Both the position numbers and the translations under genes were made by a program. The notes beneath the pieces are model-generated. The model did no database searches. It was not told the DNA's origin and worked only from the letters and a program-made list of their open reading frames with translations. A stretch of DNA of 64,000 nucleotides from Clostridiaceae bacterium (lineage in GTDB: Bacteria > Bacillota > Clostridia > Lachnospirales > Lachnospiraceae), in the NCBI GenBank assembly GCA_910574345.1, contig CAJSZV010000006.1, positions 177,850-241,849 of the forward strand, written 5' to 3'. Shown here one piece after another: positions 7,590 through 16,040 of the stretch. Position 1 is the stretch's first letter, and each line of letters begins with the position of its first letter.

Positions 7590-7607
7590 AAAGCGAGGAG
7601 GGAAATC

Positions 7608-8990
7608 ATGGAAAACGGTAACATTGTAAATATCAAGGCGGAGCGGATCATGGCGCACCCGAACAATCCACGGAAGAACCTGGGGGATTTGTCGGAGCTG
7701 GTGGAGTCTATCAAGATTCATGGAATCATGCAGAATCTCACGGTGATTCCTCTGGAGGATGTAGACCCGGACGCTGCCATAGGCCAGGAAGAGGAGAAGT
7801 ATGTCACCCTTATAGGGCATCGCCGGTTTGCTGCAGGTTCCCAGGCCGGGGTGACGGAGTTCCCCTGCAAGATAGCAAAGGGGCTTTCGGAGCGTGAGCA
7901 AATGTCTATCATGCTGGAGGAGAATATGCAGAGGGCAGACCTCACTATCTGGGAGCAGGCAAATGGTTTCCAGATGATGTTAAACCTGGGGGAGACAGAG
8001 GAAAGCATCGCGGAAAAGACCGGATTCTCCAAAACAACGGTACGGCATCGGCTGAACATCGCAAAGCTGAACCAGGACATTTTAATGAAAAAGGAGAAGG
8101 ACGAGGCTTTCCAGCTTTCCTTGTCTGACCTCTATGCCCTGGAGCAGATTGAGGACATCAAGATTAGAGATAAGATTCTGAAAGAGGCATCCAGCTCCAG
8201 GGATTTAGTCTGGAAGGCGAAGAACGCGGCGGAGGAAATCCACCGGGATAAGGTGGCGGCGCAGATTATAGAGCTGCTGGAGGCAGCCGGCATCGGAGCG
8301 GAACCGAAGGAGTACGAGAAGGACCGGTATTCCGGCAAGTGGGTGACTGTGGAGTATATCAGTACCGAAAAGGCGGCTCCTAAGAGAATCAGCAAAAAGA
8401 AGTTTGAGGGATGCTTTTACCATAAGTCCTACCGTACAGTGGACATTATCCGGAAAAGGGATAAATCCAGTGAGCCGATGACCGAGCAGGAGCGCGTCCA
8501 GAAGGAGAAGGAGAAAAACAAGAAAACCATCAAGGCGATTGCAAAGGAGATGACAGCCCAGAGGAAAAGTTTCATCCTCAATGCCATAGCCGGGAAGATT
8601 GAGCCGCTGAAAGATACGGAGGAGGTTATCAAGGAATTATGGGGCGTGGTTGTGGATGCCTGCGGCTACATGAATAAGACTACTCTCATGGCGTTTCTGT
8701 CTGATGCAAAGGACTGGTGGAGCATGACAGACGAGGATAAGGAGAAGTGCCGGGATAAATTCCAGAAATTGAGCATTGTGCATCAGCTGATGATTGGCGC
8801 GTTCTGTGCCACCAGTGGCAGTGATTTTGTGGAGTGGGATGGAGCGTACAAAGCAGAAACCGGAGAGGTCATCACGCGGTTTACGGAAATCCTGGCCAAA
8901 TATGGGTTTTCTTATGCGGAGGAGGAGCAAAACAAGGTGATGGAAGGCTCCCATGAGTGCTATGCCAAGAAGGGGGAGCCTGCATCGTGA
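7608..8990 (+). CDS. ParB/RepB/Spo0J-like DNA-binding protein
   Basis: 460 residues. N-terminal ParB domain: PNNPRKNLGDLSELVESI, then the nucleotide-binding/nuclease box GHRRFAAG at about residues 70-77. Central KorB-type HTH (ESIAEKTGFSKTTVRHRLNIA) near 125-150. A long charged C-terminal region follows that I do not recognise. ParB proteins bind centromere-like DNA and slide as CTP clamps; phage versions may instead act as transcription regulators or nucleases. No parA is present in the window, so partition is doubtful. Confidence 0.82.
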   Translation: MENGNIVNIKAERIMAHPNNPRKNLGDLSELVESIKIHGIMQNLTVIPLEDVDPDAAIGQEEEKYVTLIGHRRFAAGSQAGVTEFPCKIAKGLSEREQMSIMLEENMQRADLTIWEQANGFQMMLNLGETEESIAEKTGFSKTTVRHRLNIAKLNQDILMKKEKDEAFQLSLSDLYALEQIEDIKIRDKILKEASSSRDLVWKAKNAAEEIHRDKVAAQIIELLEAAGIGAEPKEYEKDRYSGKWVTVEYISTEKAAPKRISKKKFEGCFYHKSYRTVDIIRKRDKSSEPMTEQERVQKEKEKNKKTIKAIAKEMTAQRKSFILNAIAGKIEPLKDTEEVIKELWGVVVDACGYMNKTTLMAFLSDAKDWWSMTDEDKEKCRDKFQKLSIVHQLMIGAFCATSGSDFVEWDGAYKAETGEVITRFTEILAKYGFSYAEEEQNKVMEGSHECYAKKGEPAS

Positions 8991-9244
8991 ACAACACTGA
9001 CAATTCGGAAATGACGGTTGAAAAGCTATACAACCTTCTACGCAACGTGGTAGATGCAGGGTACGGAAATCTTCCGGTAAGAATCCAGGAGGATGCCCTG
9101 CATGATGATAGCATCACGTTTTACTATTATGGCGATGATAAGCGGATGGAGATTAAAGGGATGCTGTATAACCATCCGCAGTATGAAAAATTAAATAGGT
9201 TCAAGGAGGATGTGGAAAAGGCATGGGAAGAACTGATGACATGA
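8987..9244 (+). CDS. Small phage protein of unknown function
   Basis: 85 residues from a GTG that overlaps the ParB stop (GTGA) after a GGGGGAG site. It contains GYGNLPVRIQEDALHDDSITFYYYGDD, a beta-hairpin-like core seen in many small phage proteins. Stop overlaps the next start (ATGA). Confidence 0.55.
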   Translation: MNNTDNSEMTVEKLYNLLRNVVDAGYGNLPVRIQEDALHDDSITFYYYGDDKRMEIKGMLYNHPQYEKLNRFKEDVEKAWEELMT

Positions 9245-9495
9245 AAAAGATTTTTACGATGCCGCCGGGCAAAGCGGAGTATGAGTATGTTGTGAAGTGC
9301 CAGTTTTGCCACCAGGCATACAGAATCGATATGAACAGCGATTTGTATTATCGGCTGGATAGGTTCCTGGAAGGAGAAGGTCATGCGGAGGAAATGCTGC
9401 ATGACCTCCCGGCGGAAGTCCGGGAAATGTTCATAAGCGGAATGTGTCCGGAGTGCTGGGAAAAGACATTCAGTGGAGAGGAGATGGAGGAATGA
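9241..9495 (+). CDS. Small zinc-ribbon-like phage protein
   Basis: 84 residues, start overlaps the previous stop. Two Cys pairs, CQFC near residue 20 and CPEC near 73, are spaced as in a zinc ribbon wrapped around a helical insert. Likely a metal-stabilised DNA- or protein-binding domain. Start of the next gene overlaps its stop. Confidence 0.55.
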   Translation: MKKIFTMPPGKAEYEYVVKCQFCHQAYRIDMNSDLYYRLDRFLEGEGHAEEMLHDLPAEVREMFISGMCPECWEKTFSGEEMEE

Positions 9496-9917
9496 GAAAG
9501 AGATACTGCAAGGGGAGATATTATAAGGCTGGTGCTTACCATGATTTTCAAATTGGGAAATTCCACCAGTGGGGCAGCAACTATGAGGAGTTTGAGAATG
9601 GCGCAGGTAATTATTCTGTGGCTATCGTAGAGCTGCCGGACGGAACCGTTGTTATGCCGGTGGCTGATGATATATGTTTCCTGGAGGATGAAACAATAAA
9701 TAAGCTCATAGAGGAGTGCGCGTGTAATGAAAACCTGGCATTCACGATGGCAGGAGCCAGGGATATTTTGAACCGGTATAGAGATCATGTCTGTATGACG
9801 ATGCTGGGGGTGACTGGAGCGGAAGAAAGCAAAATGATGTATTCTCTGTTCAACGCCCTCAAAATGGGGGAGAACGCGCTGGATAAGCTGATAAAGCAGA
9901 GGGAGGAGGCAGAATGA
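9492..9917 (+). CDS. Phage protein of unknown function
   Basis: 141 residues, ATGA overlap with the previous gene. N-terminal half is beta-rich and aromatic (GKFHQWGSNYEEFENG, YSVAIVELPDGTVVMP), similar in style to small phage proteins carrying a DUF. C-terminal half helical. Stop overlaps the next start. Confidence 0.55.
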   Translation: MRKRYCKGRYYKAGAYHDFQIGKFHQWGSNYEEFENGAGNYSVAIVELPDGTVVMPVADDICFLEDETINKLIEECACNENLAFTMAGARDILNRYRDHVCMTMLGVTGAEESKMMYSLFNALKMGENALDKLIKQREEAE

Positions 9918-10063
9918 AAAAGGTATGCCCGGAGTGCCAGAAGGTATTCGTGACGGAGCTGACGGATAAAGTCTACTGCTCCAGAAAATGCTCTGTGAAG
10001 ATGCGGAAACGCGGAAGGAGGAGACGTAATGCTGATATTGCCTATAAAGAAAAAATGGCTTGA
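9914..10063 (+). CDS. Very small zinc-ribbon protein
   Basis: 49 residues, start overlaps previous stop (ATGA). Has CPEC and CSRKC separated by about 15 residues, a classical short zinc ribbon, then a basic run (KMRKRGRRRR) that could contact nucleic acid. Its C-terminal codons overlap the ASCH gene start at 10029. Confidence 0.55.
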   Translation: MKKVCPECQKVFVTELTDKVYCSRKCSVKMRKRGRRRRNADIAYKEKMA

Positions 10064-10378
10064 CATGATTCTGACCGGGGAAAAGAAAGAGGAGTACCGG
10101 CAGATAAAGTCCTACTGGACGGTCCGGATTGTCCACTGGCTGGGGTTCCCGGACAGTGAGACGGATGTGGTGATGGAGCTGTTAAGGGAAAGCGGACAGA
10201 AAAGGAGCTGCCGGTCATCCTGCAAAATGGGTACGGAGCTGATGCACCGGAGGTAGAAGTCATGTGTACGCTTTCCATCGGTACCGGCAAGGAGGAGTGG
10301 GGCGCGGCTCCTGGCAAGGAATATTTCCGGTTTCATATCGAGAAGGTATCAAAGTTTATGGGAGCTGATGTAGTATGA
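10029..10378 (+). pseudogene. ASCH-domain protein broken by a -1 frameshift
   Basis: N-terminal half in the first frame (LPIKKKWLDMILTGEKKEEY) is a typical ASCH/PUA-like opening. After about residue 57 the frame runs out of similarity and stops at 10256. The -1 frame from about 10202 continues the family pattern (ILQNGYGADAPEVEV, CTLSIGTGKEEWG) and ends at 10376-10378, overlapping the next start as ATGA. The break is in the run AAAA at 10200-10203, consistent with one lost A. Either a disabled gene or a sequence error. ASCH domains bind RNA or modified nucleotides; a second, intact ASCH gene is at 23952. Confidence 0.72.
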
Positions 10379-11727
10379 AGGGGCAAATGAGCCTATTTGA
10401 GGGAACGTTCATAAAGGATGCAGACTGTACAAAGGATACGCCGGTTGTCAAAGGAAAGCCGGATGTGCCTATTTACGGTCAAGGCATCGGAATAAGGCCG
10501 GCGGTTCCAGGGCGGCAGGATTCAGACCATTTCAAGCGGATATATCTGGAAGAATTGCTGCCGCTGGAGGAATATGACCTGGTGGCGGTCCTCTTATCCG
10601 GAGGGAAAGACAGTATCGCATGCTATTACAAATTGTTGGAGCTGGGAGTGCCGAAGGGAAAGATAGAGTTCTGGCACCACGATATAGACGGAGGGCATCC
10701 ATGCAGGCGTATGGACTGGAGATGCACCCACAATTACGTCCGATCATTCGCAGAGGCGGAAGGAGTGCCGCTCCGGTTATCATGGAGGGTAAACGGATTT
10801 TTCGGGGAGCTGTATAGAGTAGGGGCGAGCGAGCCGGTGGAATGGCTGGAGCCGGAGACCGGGGAGGTCATACGCTGCAAGCTGTCACAGAACTATATCA
10901 AGTGCCAGGAAATCAAGGAAAAGGCAACGGACGATATGGAGGAGGAGCTGAAAAAGCTGGGGTACAGAATGAAGTTCCCGGCAAAGACCGGAGATTTGAG
11001 CCGCCGGTGGTGCAGCGCATATCTGAAAATCATGGTGGCCGATACTGTGATGTCCAATCTGTCAAGGTTGAAACAGCTGGAGGAGCTGGGAGGCAAGCGC
11101 CACATGTTCCCGGCCAAAGGAGGGACCCACCAGGGAAGATGGTGCAGCGGAAATCTGAAAGCTGCCGTGCAGGACAGCGTGACGTCAAACCTGGAAAAGA
11201 CCAGGGCAAATGTGAAGGTTCTGGTGGTGTCTGGGGAAAGGCGTGGGGAATCTTCCGGAAGGGCGAAGTATAACGAGATGGAGATACACCGGACTAATGC
11301 GGAGGCGAAGGCTCACCGGTTAGTCCACCAGTGGAGGCCGGTCATTGATTATTCGGAGAAGGATGTCTGGGAATTGCTGAAGAGGCACAACGTAAATCCT
11401 CACCCTTGTTACCGGGCAGGATGGAACCGGTGCAGTTGCGCGATGTGCATCTTCTCTACTCCCAAACTGTTTGCAGGCATCCGGGAGCTGTACCCGGAGG
11501 ACTATGCGCTGTTAAGGCAGGACGAGAGGATTCTGGGATTTACCCTGGACAATAAATGCGATCTGGATACGTTCGTGGGAGACGCGGAATCATGCGTGTA
11601 TCACGGAGACCTGGAGGCAATACATAGCCTGGTGACTGGAGAATTTACGGTTGATGATGTGTATGTAAAGGGAAAATGGATGTACCCTGCCGGAGCTTTT
11701 CATGGGGCAGAGGGCGGGCCGTGCTGA
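10375..11727 (+). CDS. PAPS-reductase/DndC-family PP-loop protein, copy 1
   Basis: 450 residues. ATP-pyrophosphatase PP-loop SGGKDS at 75-80, followed by FWHHDIDGGHP. Two tandem units share FPAK-G, RWCS--LK and D-V-SNL (about 200-230 and 246-275), an internal duplication. A cysteine cluster CYRAGWNRCSCAMC lies near 343-356. The family includes PAPS reductases and DndC, which adenylate or reduce sulfur donors; the actual substrate is unknown. The N-terminus MKGQMSLFEG contains a beta-clamp-binding-like pentapeptide. Start overlaps the ASCH frame stop. Paralog: 61790-63142. Confidence 0.85.
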   Translation: MKGQMSLFEGTFIKDADCTKDTPVVKGKPDVPIYGQGIGIRPAVPGRQDSDHFKRIYLEELLPLEEYDLVAVLLSGGKDSIACYYKLLELGVPKGKIEFWHHDIDGGHPCRRMDWRCTHNYVRSFAEAEGVPLRLSWRVNGFFGELYRVGASEPVEWLEPETGEVIRCKLSQNYIKCQEIKEKATDDMEEELKKLGYRMKFPAKTGDLSRRWCSAYLKIMVADTVMSNLSRLKQLEELGGKRHMFPAKGGTHQGRWCSGNLKAAVQDSVTSNLEKTRANVKVLVVSGERRGESSGRAKYNEMEIHRTNAEAKAHRLVHQWRPVIDYSEKDVWELLKRHNVNPHPCYRAGWNRCSCAMCIFSTPKLFAGIRELYPEDYALLRQDERILGFTLDNKCDLDTFVGDAESCVYHGDLEAIHSLVTGEFTVDDVYVKGKWMYPAGAFHGAEGGPC

Positions 11728-11748
11728 TTAAGGAAGGAGGGAAAGAGA

Positions 11749-11943
11749 GTGGTTCCGGAACATATATTGCAGAAGGCAATAGCCCACAATGCCGTATGCG
11801 ATAAGCTAAGGGCAGAGGGGTATTCCATACAAGGGTGCGGTAATGATTTCAGTAAGTGCTATTTCTCAAAGGGAAAAGCTCCGCATCAGAAGATAGTGGG
11901 ATATATAGACGCAAAGACACTGGAAATAGTATGGATAGATTGA
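11749..11943 (+). CDS. Small phage protein
   Basis: 64 residues from GTG 11749 after GGAAGGAGGG. Contains GYSIQGCGNDFSKCYFSKG, two Cys that might pair with metal or each other. No family recognised. Follows the PAPS-family gene by 21 bp. Confidence 0.5.
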   Translation: MVPEHILQKAIAHNAVCDKLRAEGYSIQGCGNDFSKCYFSKGKAPHQKIVGYIDAKTLEIVWID

Positions 11944-11956
11944 TTGGAGGTATATT

Positions 11957-12181
11957 ATGGCAAAGATAGCGATTGAAGTTCGGGATGACTGCCGGAAGTG
12001 TCCGTGTTTCATAAAGGCAAACGCAAGTGTAGGACCGGATGAAAAGATATTCTACTTGTGCAGGGCATTTTCCCGGATATTGGACATCGGCGTGAATGGA
12101 CGTGGCGAAGTGAAAGAAGTAAGCAGATGCGCGGAATGTGAAGAGGCGGAAGTATTTGATAAGCAGAAAGAGGAGGAGTGA
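11957..12181 (+). CDS. Small cysteine-rich phage protein
   Basis: 74 residues, GGAGG before ATG 11957. Cys positions CRKCPC, a central Cys, and CAEC near residue 60 suggest a zinc-stabilised fold. No specific family recognised. Its stop overlaps the next ribosome site. Confidence 0.55.
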   Translation: MAKIAIEVRDDCRKCPCFIKANASVGPDEKIFYLCRAFSRILDIGVNGRGEVKEVSRCAECEEAEVFDKQKEEE

Positions 12182-12182
12182 T

Positions 12183-12920
12183 ATGTATTATCCGGATGAT
12201 TTTTATAATGAGCCGTCTGAATTTGATATGCAGGTGGAGGAGTTCAAGGAGAGCCTGGCAAAGTCGATAAAGAGTGACTTCCTGGAGGAAATGGAGCGGC
12301 TGAAAGCCGAGAACCGGAAACTCCAGGGAATCAAGGAGAATTTCGAGCAGGTAAAGAGGGACTATGAACGCAAAAAGCAGGAATGTGAGAGGGTGATGCG
12401 CGAGGCAGAGAACAAAGCAAAGCGTATGAAGGTAGAGGAGATGCTGGAGCAGTTCAAGACAATCTTCTGGAGGGTGGATTGGGAATACCTATATGGGCCG
12501 AAGTGCGATAAGTGCGATAAAGACCGGAGAATCGAGATAACCCTTCCGTCCGGGAATACGGTCAAAGACGAGTGCGAATGTGAAAAAGGCAGAGTACAAG
12601 TCATGGTTCCAGAAAAAATGGTGCGATACGAGCTGGCAGATCGGGATAGCGGAGTCTATGCCTGGTACTGCGCTTGTGGCAAAGAAGGGGAGAGATACTA
12701 TAAACTGGATTATGTGTATACCGTATGCGCAAAGGGAAATTTGGTGGAGCCTGGCACAAGTTATGATGTGCTGGAGAAACGAGAGAACCAGAGGGACCTT
12801 TTGTTCTCCACTAGGGAGGAGTGCCTTGCATATTGCGAATATCTGAATGAAAAGAACCTGGTACCCACCGATGCAATCTATAAGCGCGATGGAACAGTCT
12901 GGAAAAGTGAGGAGGAGTGA
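12183..12920 (+). CDS. Coiled-coil phage protein with CxxC motifs
   Basis: 245 residues; ATG 12183 follows AGGAGG (12171-12176), preferred over 12138 inside the upstream gene. Acidic N-terminus, coiled coil at about 20-90 (ENRKLQGIKENFEQVKRDYE), then a Cys-rich part (CDKCDKD, CECEKG, CACGKEG) that may bind zinc, and a C-terminal alpha/beta stretch. A structural or regulatory accessory protein; function unknown. Confidence 0.6.
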   Translation: MYYPDDFYNEPSEFDMQVEEFKESLAKSIKSDFLEEMERLKAENRKLQGIKENFEQVKRDYERKKQECERVMREAENKAKRMKVEEMLEQFKTIFWRVDWEYLYGPKCDKCDKDRRIEITLPSGNTVKDECECEKGRVQVMVPEKMVRYELADRDSGVYAWYCACGKEGERYYKLDYVYTVCAKGNLVEPGTSYDVLEKRENQRDLLFSTREECLAYCEYLNEKNLVPTDAIYKRDGTVWKSEEE

Positions 12921-12922
12921 CA

Positions 12923-13195
12923 ATGGGGAAAATCAAAGGGTTCCTGCTGAACCGCAAGCAGTATGACCGCATCCGGAAAATGGATCACTGTCAGATGACA
13001 TTATGGGCGGAGAGTGTATATAAATCCGGATTCAAGGACGGCCAGGAGGCAACGCCAGGGCTTACCAGCCAGGAGATAAGGGATGCCTTGCAGCCAGTGA
13101 AGGGCATCGGGGCAAAGAGACTGGATACCATAGTGGAGGCGTTATCCCTGGCACTGGAGGAAAAAGGAAAGGCAGGAGGAAAAACGTGCGATTAG
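12923..13195 (+). CDS. Small protein with helix-hairpin-helix motif
   Basis: 90 residues. ATG 12923 has seven bases to GGAGG; a GTG at 12917 is also possible. The C-terminal half contains LQPVKGIGAKRLDTIVEAL, a helix-hairpin-helix non-sequence-specific DNA-binding motif. Acts probably on DNA; partner unknown. The stop overlaps the next start. Confidence 0.6.
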   Translation: MGKIKGFLLNRKQYDRIRKMDHCQMTLWAESVYKSGFKDGQEATPGLTSQEIRDALQPVKGIGAKRLDTIVEALSLALEEKGKAGGKTCD

Positions 13196-13371
13196 GTGAA
13201 GAATGTCCGTATATTACACCGTGCGGATGGTGCAGCCGGAAGGACGCCCCCTGCGATGCTGGGAAAGGACGTAAAAGAACAACATCCGGGCCTCCCAGAA
13301 TCCCGGCTCCTCCGAGACCTGGAGAAGAAAAAGGAATGCCAGAAAAAATGATTGCATCCATCCAGGGCTGA
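13186..13371 (+). CDS. Small Cys- and Pro-rich protein, last of the left block
   Basis: 61 residues from GTG 13186. N-terminus has CPYITPCGWCSRKDAPC, four Cys in a compact pattern that could bind zinc; the C-terminal half is proline-rich and low in complexity. Last credible rightward gene before the integration region. Confidence is moderate because composition is skewed. Confidence 0.45.
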   Translation: MRLGEECPYITPCGWCSRKDAPCDAGKGRKRTTSGPPRIPAPPRPGEEKGMPEKMIASIQG

Positions 13372-13655
13372 TGTTAAAATGAAATTAAGCTATACCTTAC
13401 AAAGGTGCGAATTTAATGATACTGTGCATCATAGGGGATGCCATGCTAATCAAATGACACCCAAATTTAACTATTGTTCACAAAGAAGCGGAGCCGCACA
13501 GGTGGCAGTGGATGAAAGAAACGGCCTGGGACTGGAATTATTGGGGCGGTATTCTAGGTAGGCAGGCGGCCTAGTGGGATGTTGGGAGACCTCACTCCAT
13601 ACGAAAATAAAATGAAAGAGACAGAATACCCAGGGCATGAGCCCTGGGCGTTTTG
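13372..13655 (+). other. Gap next to the integrase; candidate attP region
   Basis: No convincing gene. A 69-codon frame from 13352 lacks a ribosome site, and a 20-codon tryptophan-rich frame at 13512-13574 (MKETAWDWNYWGG at its start) looks like a gene remnant. Serine-integrase attP sites are normally within a few hundred bases of the integrase gene, so attP is expected either here or in the short gap upstream of the integrase. I could not pick out the crossover dinucleotide. Confidence 0.3.
13629..13653 (+). terminator. Terminator between left block and integrase
   Basis: CCCAGGGC 13629-13636, loop ATGA, GCCCTGGG 13641-13648, then CGTTTTG. Eight-base-pair perfect stem. Ends rightward transcription before it meets the leftward integrase gene; the other strand has only a broken T-run. 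Confidence 0.72.
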
Positions 13656-15398
13656 TTATTGGCGGTATATGAATTTATGGGTGAGCCCGTTCCTGAATAT
13701 GATTGATTCCACATGCCCGTCCGTGAGCGTCACGGAATCCAGAATGGTATCGAGGTAGGTTTTCAGGATTTCCGGAGATACCGATTTTGCAAATTCTTTG
13801 AAATAGATATATTTCCTCTCTGCTAGTTGCCTGGATATTAGCAGGTGACTTGCCTGTTTGATAAAATCCTCGTCTGACAGAGAGGATTCAGTGCCACGGG
13901 AGACAAGGCCGAGTTTTGTGCTTACATCACCCAGGCGTTTTGATATTTCTGATTTCCGGATGATGAAGTCTTTTTCTGACATTGCAGATTCAGAATACAG
14001 ATAGAGCTCCTGGAGCCTCTGCATAGCACGCTCCTGGCGTTCCTTTTCCTTGCGGAGCTGTTCTACTTCCGGGGAAACGGCGGCTTTCTTTTTCCTGGGC
14101 CTGCGGATAGAAAAGCTGTAGGAGTTGTCGGAGCCGTACCTGGCCAGGAGATTATAAAACTCATGGAGCCCGTTTTCCTCTATATGTTCCACACCGGAGA
14201 AAGTGCGGCCGAAAAGAAGCCGCTTTTCCAGTTCCCCAGGAGAATTGATACCGGAAAATTCCTTTTTAGCGTTCAACATGTTAAGGATGTAATTTATCAC
14301 AAATTCACCCAGCACACTATCATTTACAGTCTGATTGTCACATTCTTTGGTTTTTCGCCTTTTGGGGCACGAGTAGTTAGACGGGCGGTAGCCGTCAGCA
14401 CTTAGCTTTCCAGGAGTAGAGACCATTTTATTCCCACATTTCCCGCAGTATGCAATCCCAGAGAAAAGATGAACCTTTGAAGAGGTATGCTGCCGGTCGG
14501 AATAATTAGAGAAGTTCCTGGAATTGTCTTTCAACATACTTGCCATAACCTCATATTCTTCCACCGTGAATATCGCCGGGTGGTGGTTCGGCACCATTAC
14601 CCATTCATCCTCCGGGTTTTCGGTGCGGTGGTCAGTTCCTTTGTATCGGTTGTATCTGTATATCCCAGCATAGAAAGGACTGGACGCAATTATCCATACC
14701 GCAGTAGGAGACCATTCTACACCGGCCCTGGTTCTATACCCACGCTCATTCAGGAGCCGGGACGTATGCGTCAGGGATTTATTCTCCATGTAATCATCCT
14801 TTAGTATCCGGCAGACCTGCGCCTCGTCCTCCCGGATAGAAAACTCCCCAGATTCAGGATCATAGTCATAGCCAAAGGGAATCCGCCCGCCGTTCCACTG
14901 GCCGTTACTGGCCCTGGATATCATGGCGGCGGTCACACGCTCGGACGTCATATTTCTTTCAAGCTCCGCAAATACCAGGATGATTTTGAGCATAGCCTCA
15001 CCTATGGCCGTGGAGGTATCAAATTGCTCGTTTTTGCTGACAAAGACAACACGGAGCTCCTGTAGTTCCTCGTACATTTCCGCAAAGTCCAGCAGGTTAC
15101 GGGAAATGCGGTCTATTTTCCAGACAAGCACATGAGAAAACTCACCGTTGCGGATGCGGTACATCATATCCTGAAAGGCTGGCCGGTCGGTGTTCTTTCC
15201 TGAATAACCGGCATCCTCGAATATCTCATACTCGCTTATCCCCAGAATCAACTCCGCATAGGCTATCAGGTCTTTGCGCTGCATAGGCAGAGAATCCTTG
15301 TCAATCTGGTGCATGGTAGATACACGGATATAGATAGCCACTTTCTTTGCCCTGGAAAGCCCAGATTTCGATTTTACGGTCTTTCTATTTCTTGACAT
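13656..15398 (-). CDS. int: Large serine recombinase (phage integrase)
   Basis: 580 residues. N-terminal resolvase domain with VAIYIRVST, catalytic Ser27; conserved arginines in RISR-LLDF and in the E-helix (ELERNMTSERV). Then the recombinase domain (GYDYDPESGEF, SPTAVWIIASSPFYAG), a zinc ribbon (CGKCG ... CPKRRKTKEC) near residues 318-352, a coiled coil (about 440-480) and a C-terminal beta part. It integrates the phage genome at attB by a double-strand exchange, with excision needing a directionality factor. Its ribosome site (GGGGA on the minus strand) is weak, and a terminator lies just upstream. Confidence 0.95.
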   Translation of the reverse strand: MSRNRKTVKSKSGLSRAKKVAIYIRVSTMHQIDKDSLPMQRKDLIAYAELILGISEYEIFEDAGYSGKNTDRPAFQDMMYRIRNGEFSHVLVWKIDRISRNLLDFAEMYEELQELRVVFVSKNEQFDTSTAIGEAMLKIILVFAELERNMTSERVTAAMISRASNGQWNGGRIPFGYDYDPESGEFSIREDEAQVCRILKDDYMENKSLTHTSRLLNERGYRTRAGVEWSPTAVWIIASSPFYAGIYRYNRYKGTDHRTENPEDEWVMVPNHHPAIFTVEEYEVMASMLKDNSRNFSNYSDRQHTSSKVHLFSGIAYCGKCGNKMVSTPGKLSADGYRPSNYSCPKRRKTKECDNQTVNDSVLGEFVINYILNMLNAKKEFSGINSPGELEKRLLFGRTFSGVEHIEENGLHEFYNLLARYGSDNSYSFSIRRPRKKKAAVSPEVEQLRKEKERQERAMQRLQELYLYSESAMSEKDFIIRKSEISKRLGDVSTKLGLVSRGTESSLSDEDFIKQASHLLISRQLAERKYIYFKEFAKSVSPEILKTYLDTILDSVTLTDGHVESIIFRNGLTHKFIYRQ

Positions 15399-15414
15399 AT
15401 ATTTTATCCCCCAA

Positions 15415-15440
15415 AGAGAAAAAGCCCCTGCACGGGGCTA
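15415..15440 (-). terminator. Leftward terminator upstream of integrase
   Basis: On the minus strand: AGCCCC, loop GTGC or similar, GGGGCT, then TTTTTCTC. It overlaps the stop of the 61-residue gene and would end the repressor transcript before the integrase gene. Confidence 0.7.
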
Positions 15441-15623
15441 TATCTTGTCTATTTTGCTGGCGTATTTGTTGAGTGCGGCCCACACCACATTTCTATCGTC
15501 TGGGCTTGCAACCTGGTAGCACATCAGCAATCTTTGAAGTTCCATAACGTATGCGTACTGGTCTCCGGCTGGATTGTTCAGCAGATCGATCATGATTTTT
15601 CTTCCGGTTTCCTGATTTCCCAT
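15438..15623 (-). CDS. Small helical phage protein
   Basis: 61 residues, minus strand, AGGGGG-type ribosome site. Helical, with YAYVMELQRLLMCYQVASPDD. Lies between repressor and integrase in the lysogeny operon. It could be an integrase accessory factor or superinfection function; nothing in the sequence decides this. Confidence 0.5.
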   Translation of the reverse strand: MGNQETGRKIMIDLLNNPAGDQYAYVMELQRLLMCYQVASPDDRNVVWAALNKYASKIDKI

Positions 15624-15683
15624 AAGATACCCCCTATTCTGATTTATTGTTTCTGCGCCGCCATTCTAAGTATTCATTATTGA

Positions 15684-16025
15684 CTATGCTTTTTTCTCGT
15701 CAGCATACTTTTCTGGAATTACCATGTGAGTACGCAAAAAGTCCTTGCACATTTCCTGTTTGTCTGCCGGAATCCGGCAAATGATATCTAGCCATTCCTG
15801 GTCGGATTCAGACAAAGAATTATCCTGAACTGACGTAGAAAGCGTAACAAGGTAATCGAGCGTTATGCCAAGGTGACGAGCAATAGCAACGCATAATTCT
15901 ACGTTGGGAACAGAACCTTTTTTCCATTGAGTAACGTTTCCGGTACTATATCCAAGTTCTTTTAGTATGGTGGTGGGCGTAGTGCCCTTGTCTTTACAAA
16001 TCTTACAAATATTATCGTAAAACAT
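15684..16025 (-). CDS. XRE-family phage repressor (CI-like)
   Basis: 113 residues. N-terminal HTH: TTPTTILKELGYSTGNVTQW at about 15-34, then a linker with NVELCVAIARHLGITLDYLV, typical of small Clostridia phage repressors that lack a peptidase domain. C-terminal helix (about 75-110) probably dimerises it. Transcribed divergently from the early genes across an operator region with AACGCAT palindromes. It should hold the early promoter silent in the lysogen. No cleavage site for RecA-stimulated autolysis is visible, so induction must work differently. Confidence 0.85.
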   Translation of the reverse strand: MFYDNICKICKDKGTTPTTILKELGYSTGNVTQWKKGSVPNVELCVAIARHLGITLDYLVTLSTSVQDNSLSESDQEWLDIICRIPADKQEMCKDFLRTHMVIPEKYADEKKA

Positions 16026-16040
16026 ATATCCTCCCCAGTG

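Noticed and set aside
10842..11273. 143-codon frame inside the PAPS-family gene
   Set aside because: Alternative frame of a well-supported gene, without its own ribosome site.
13352..13561. 69-codon frame before the integrase
   Set aside because: No ribosome site, odd composition, overlaps the end of another gene; region more likely holds attP or gene remnants.
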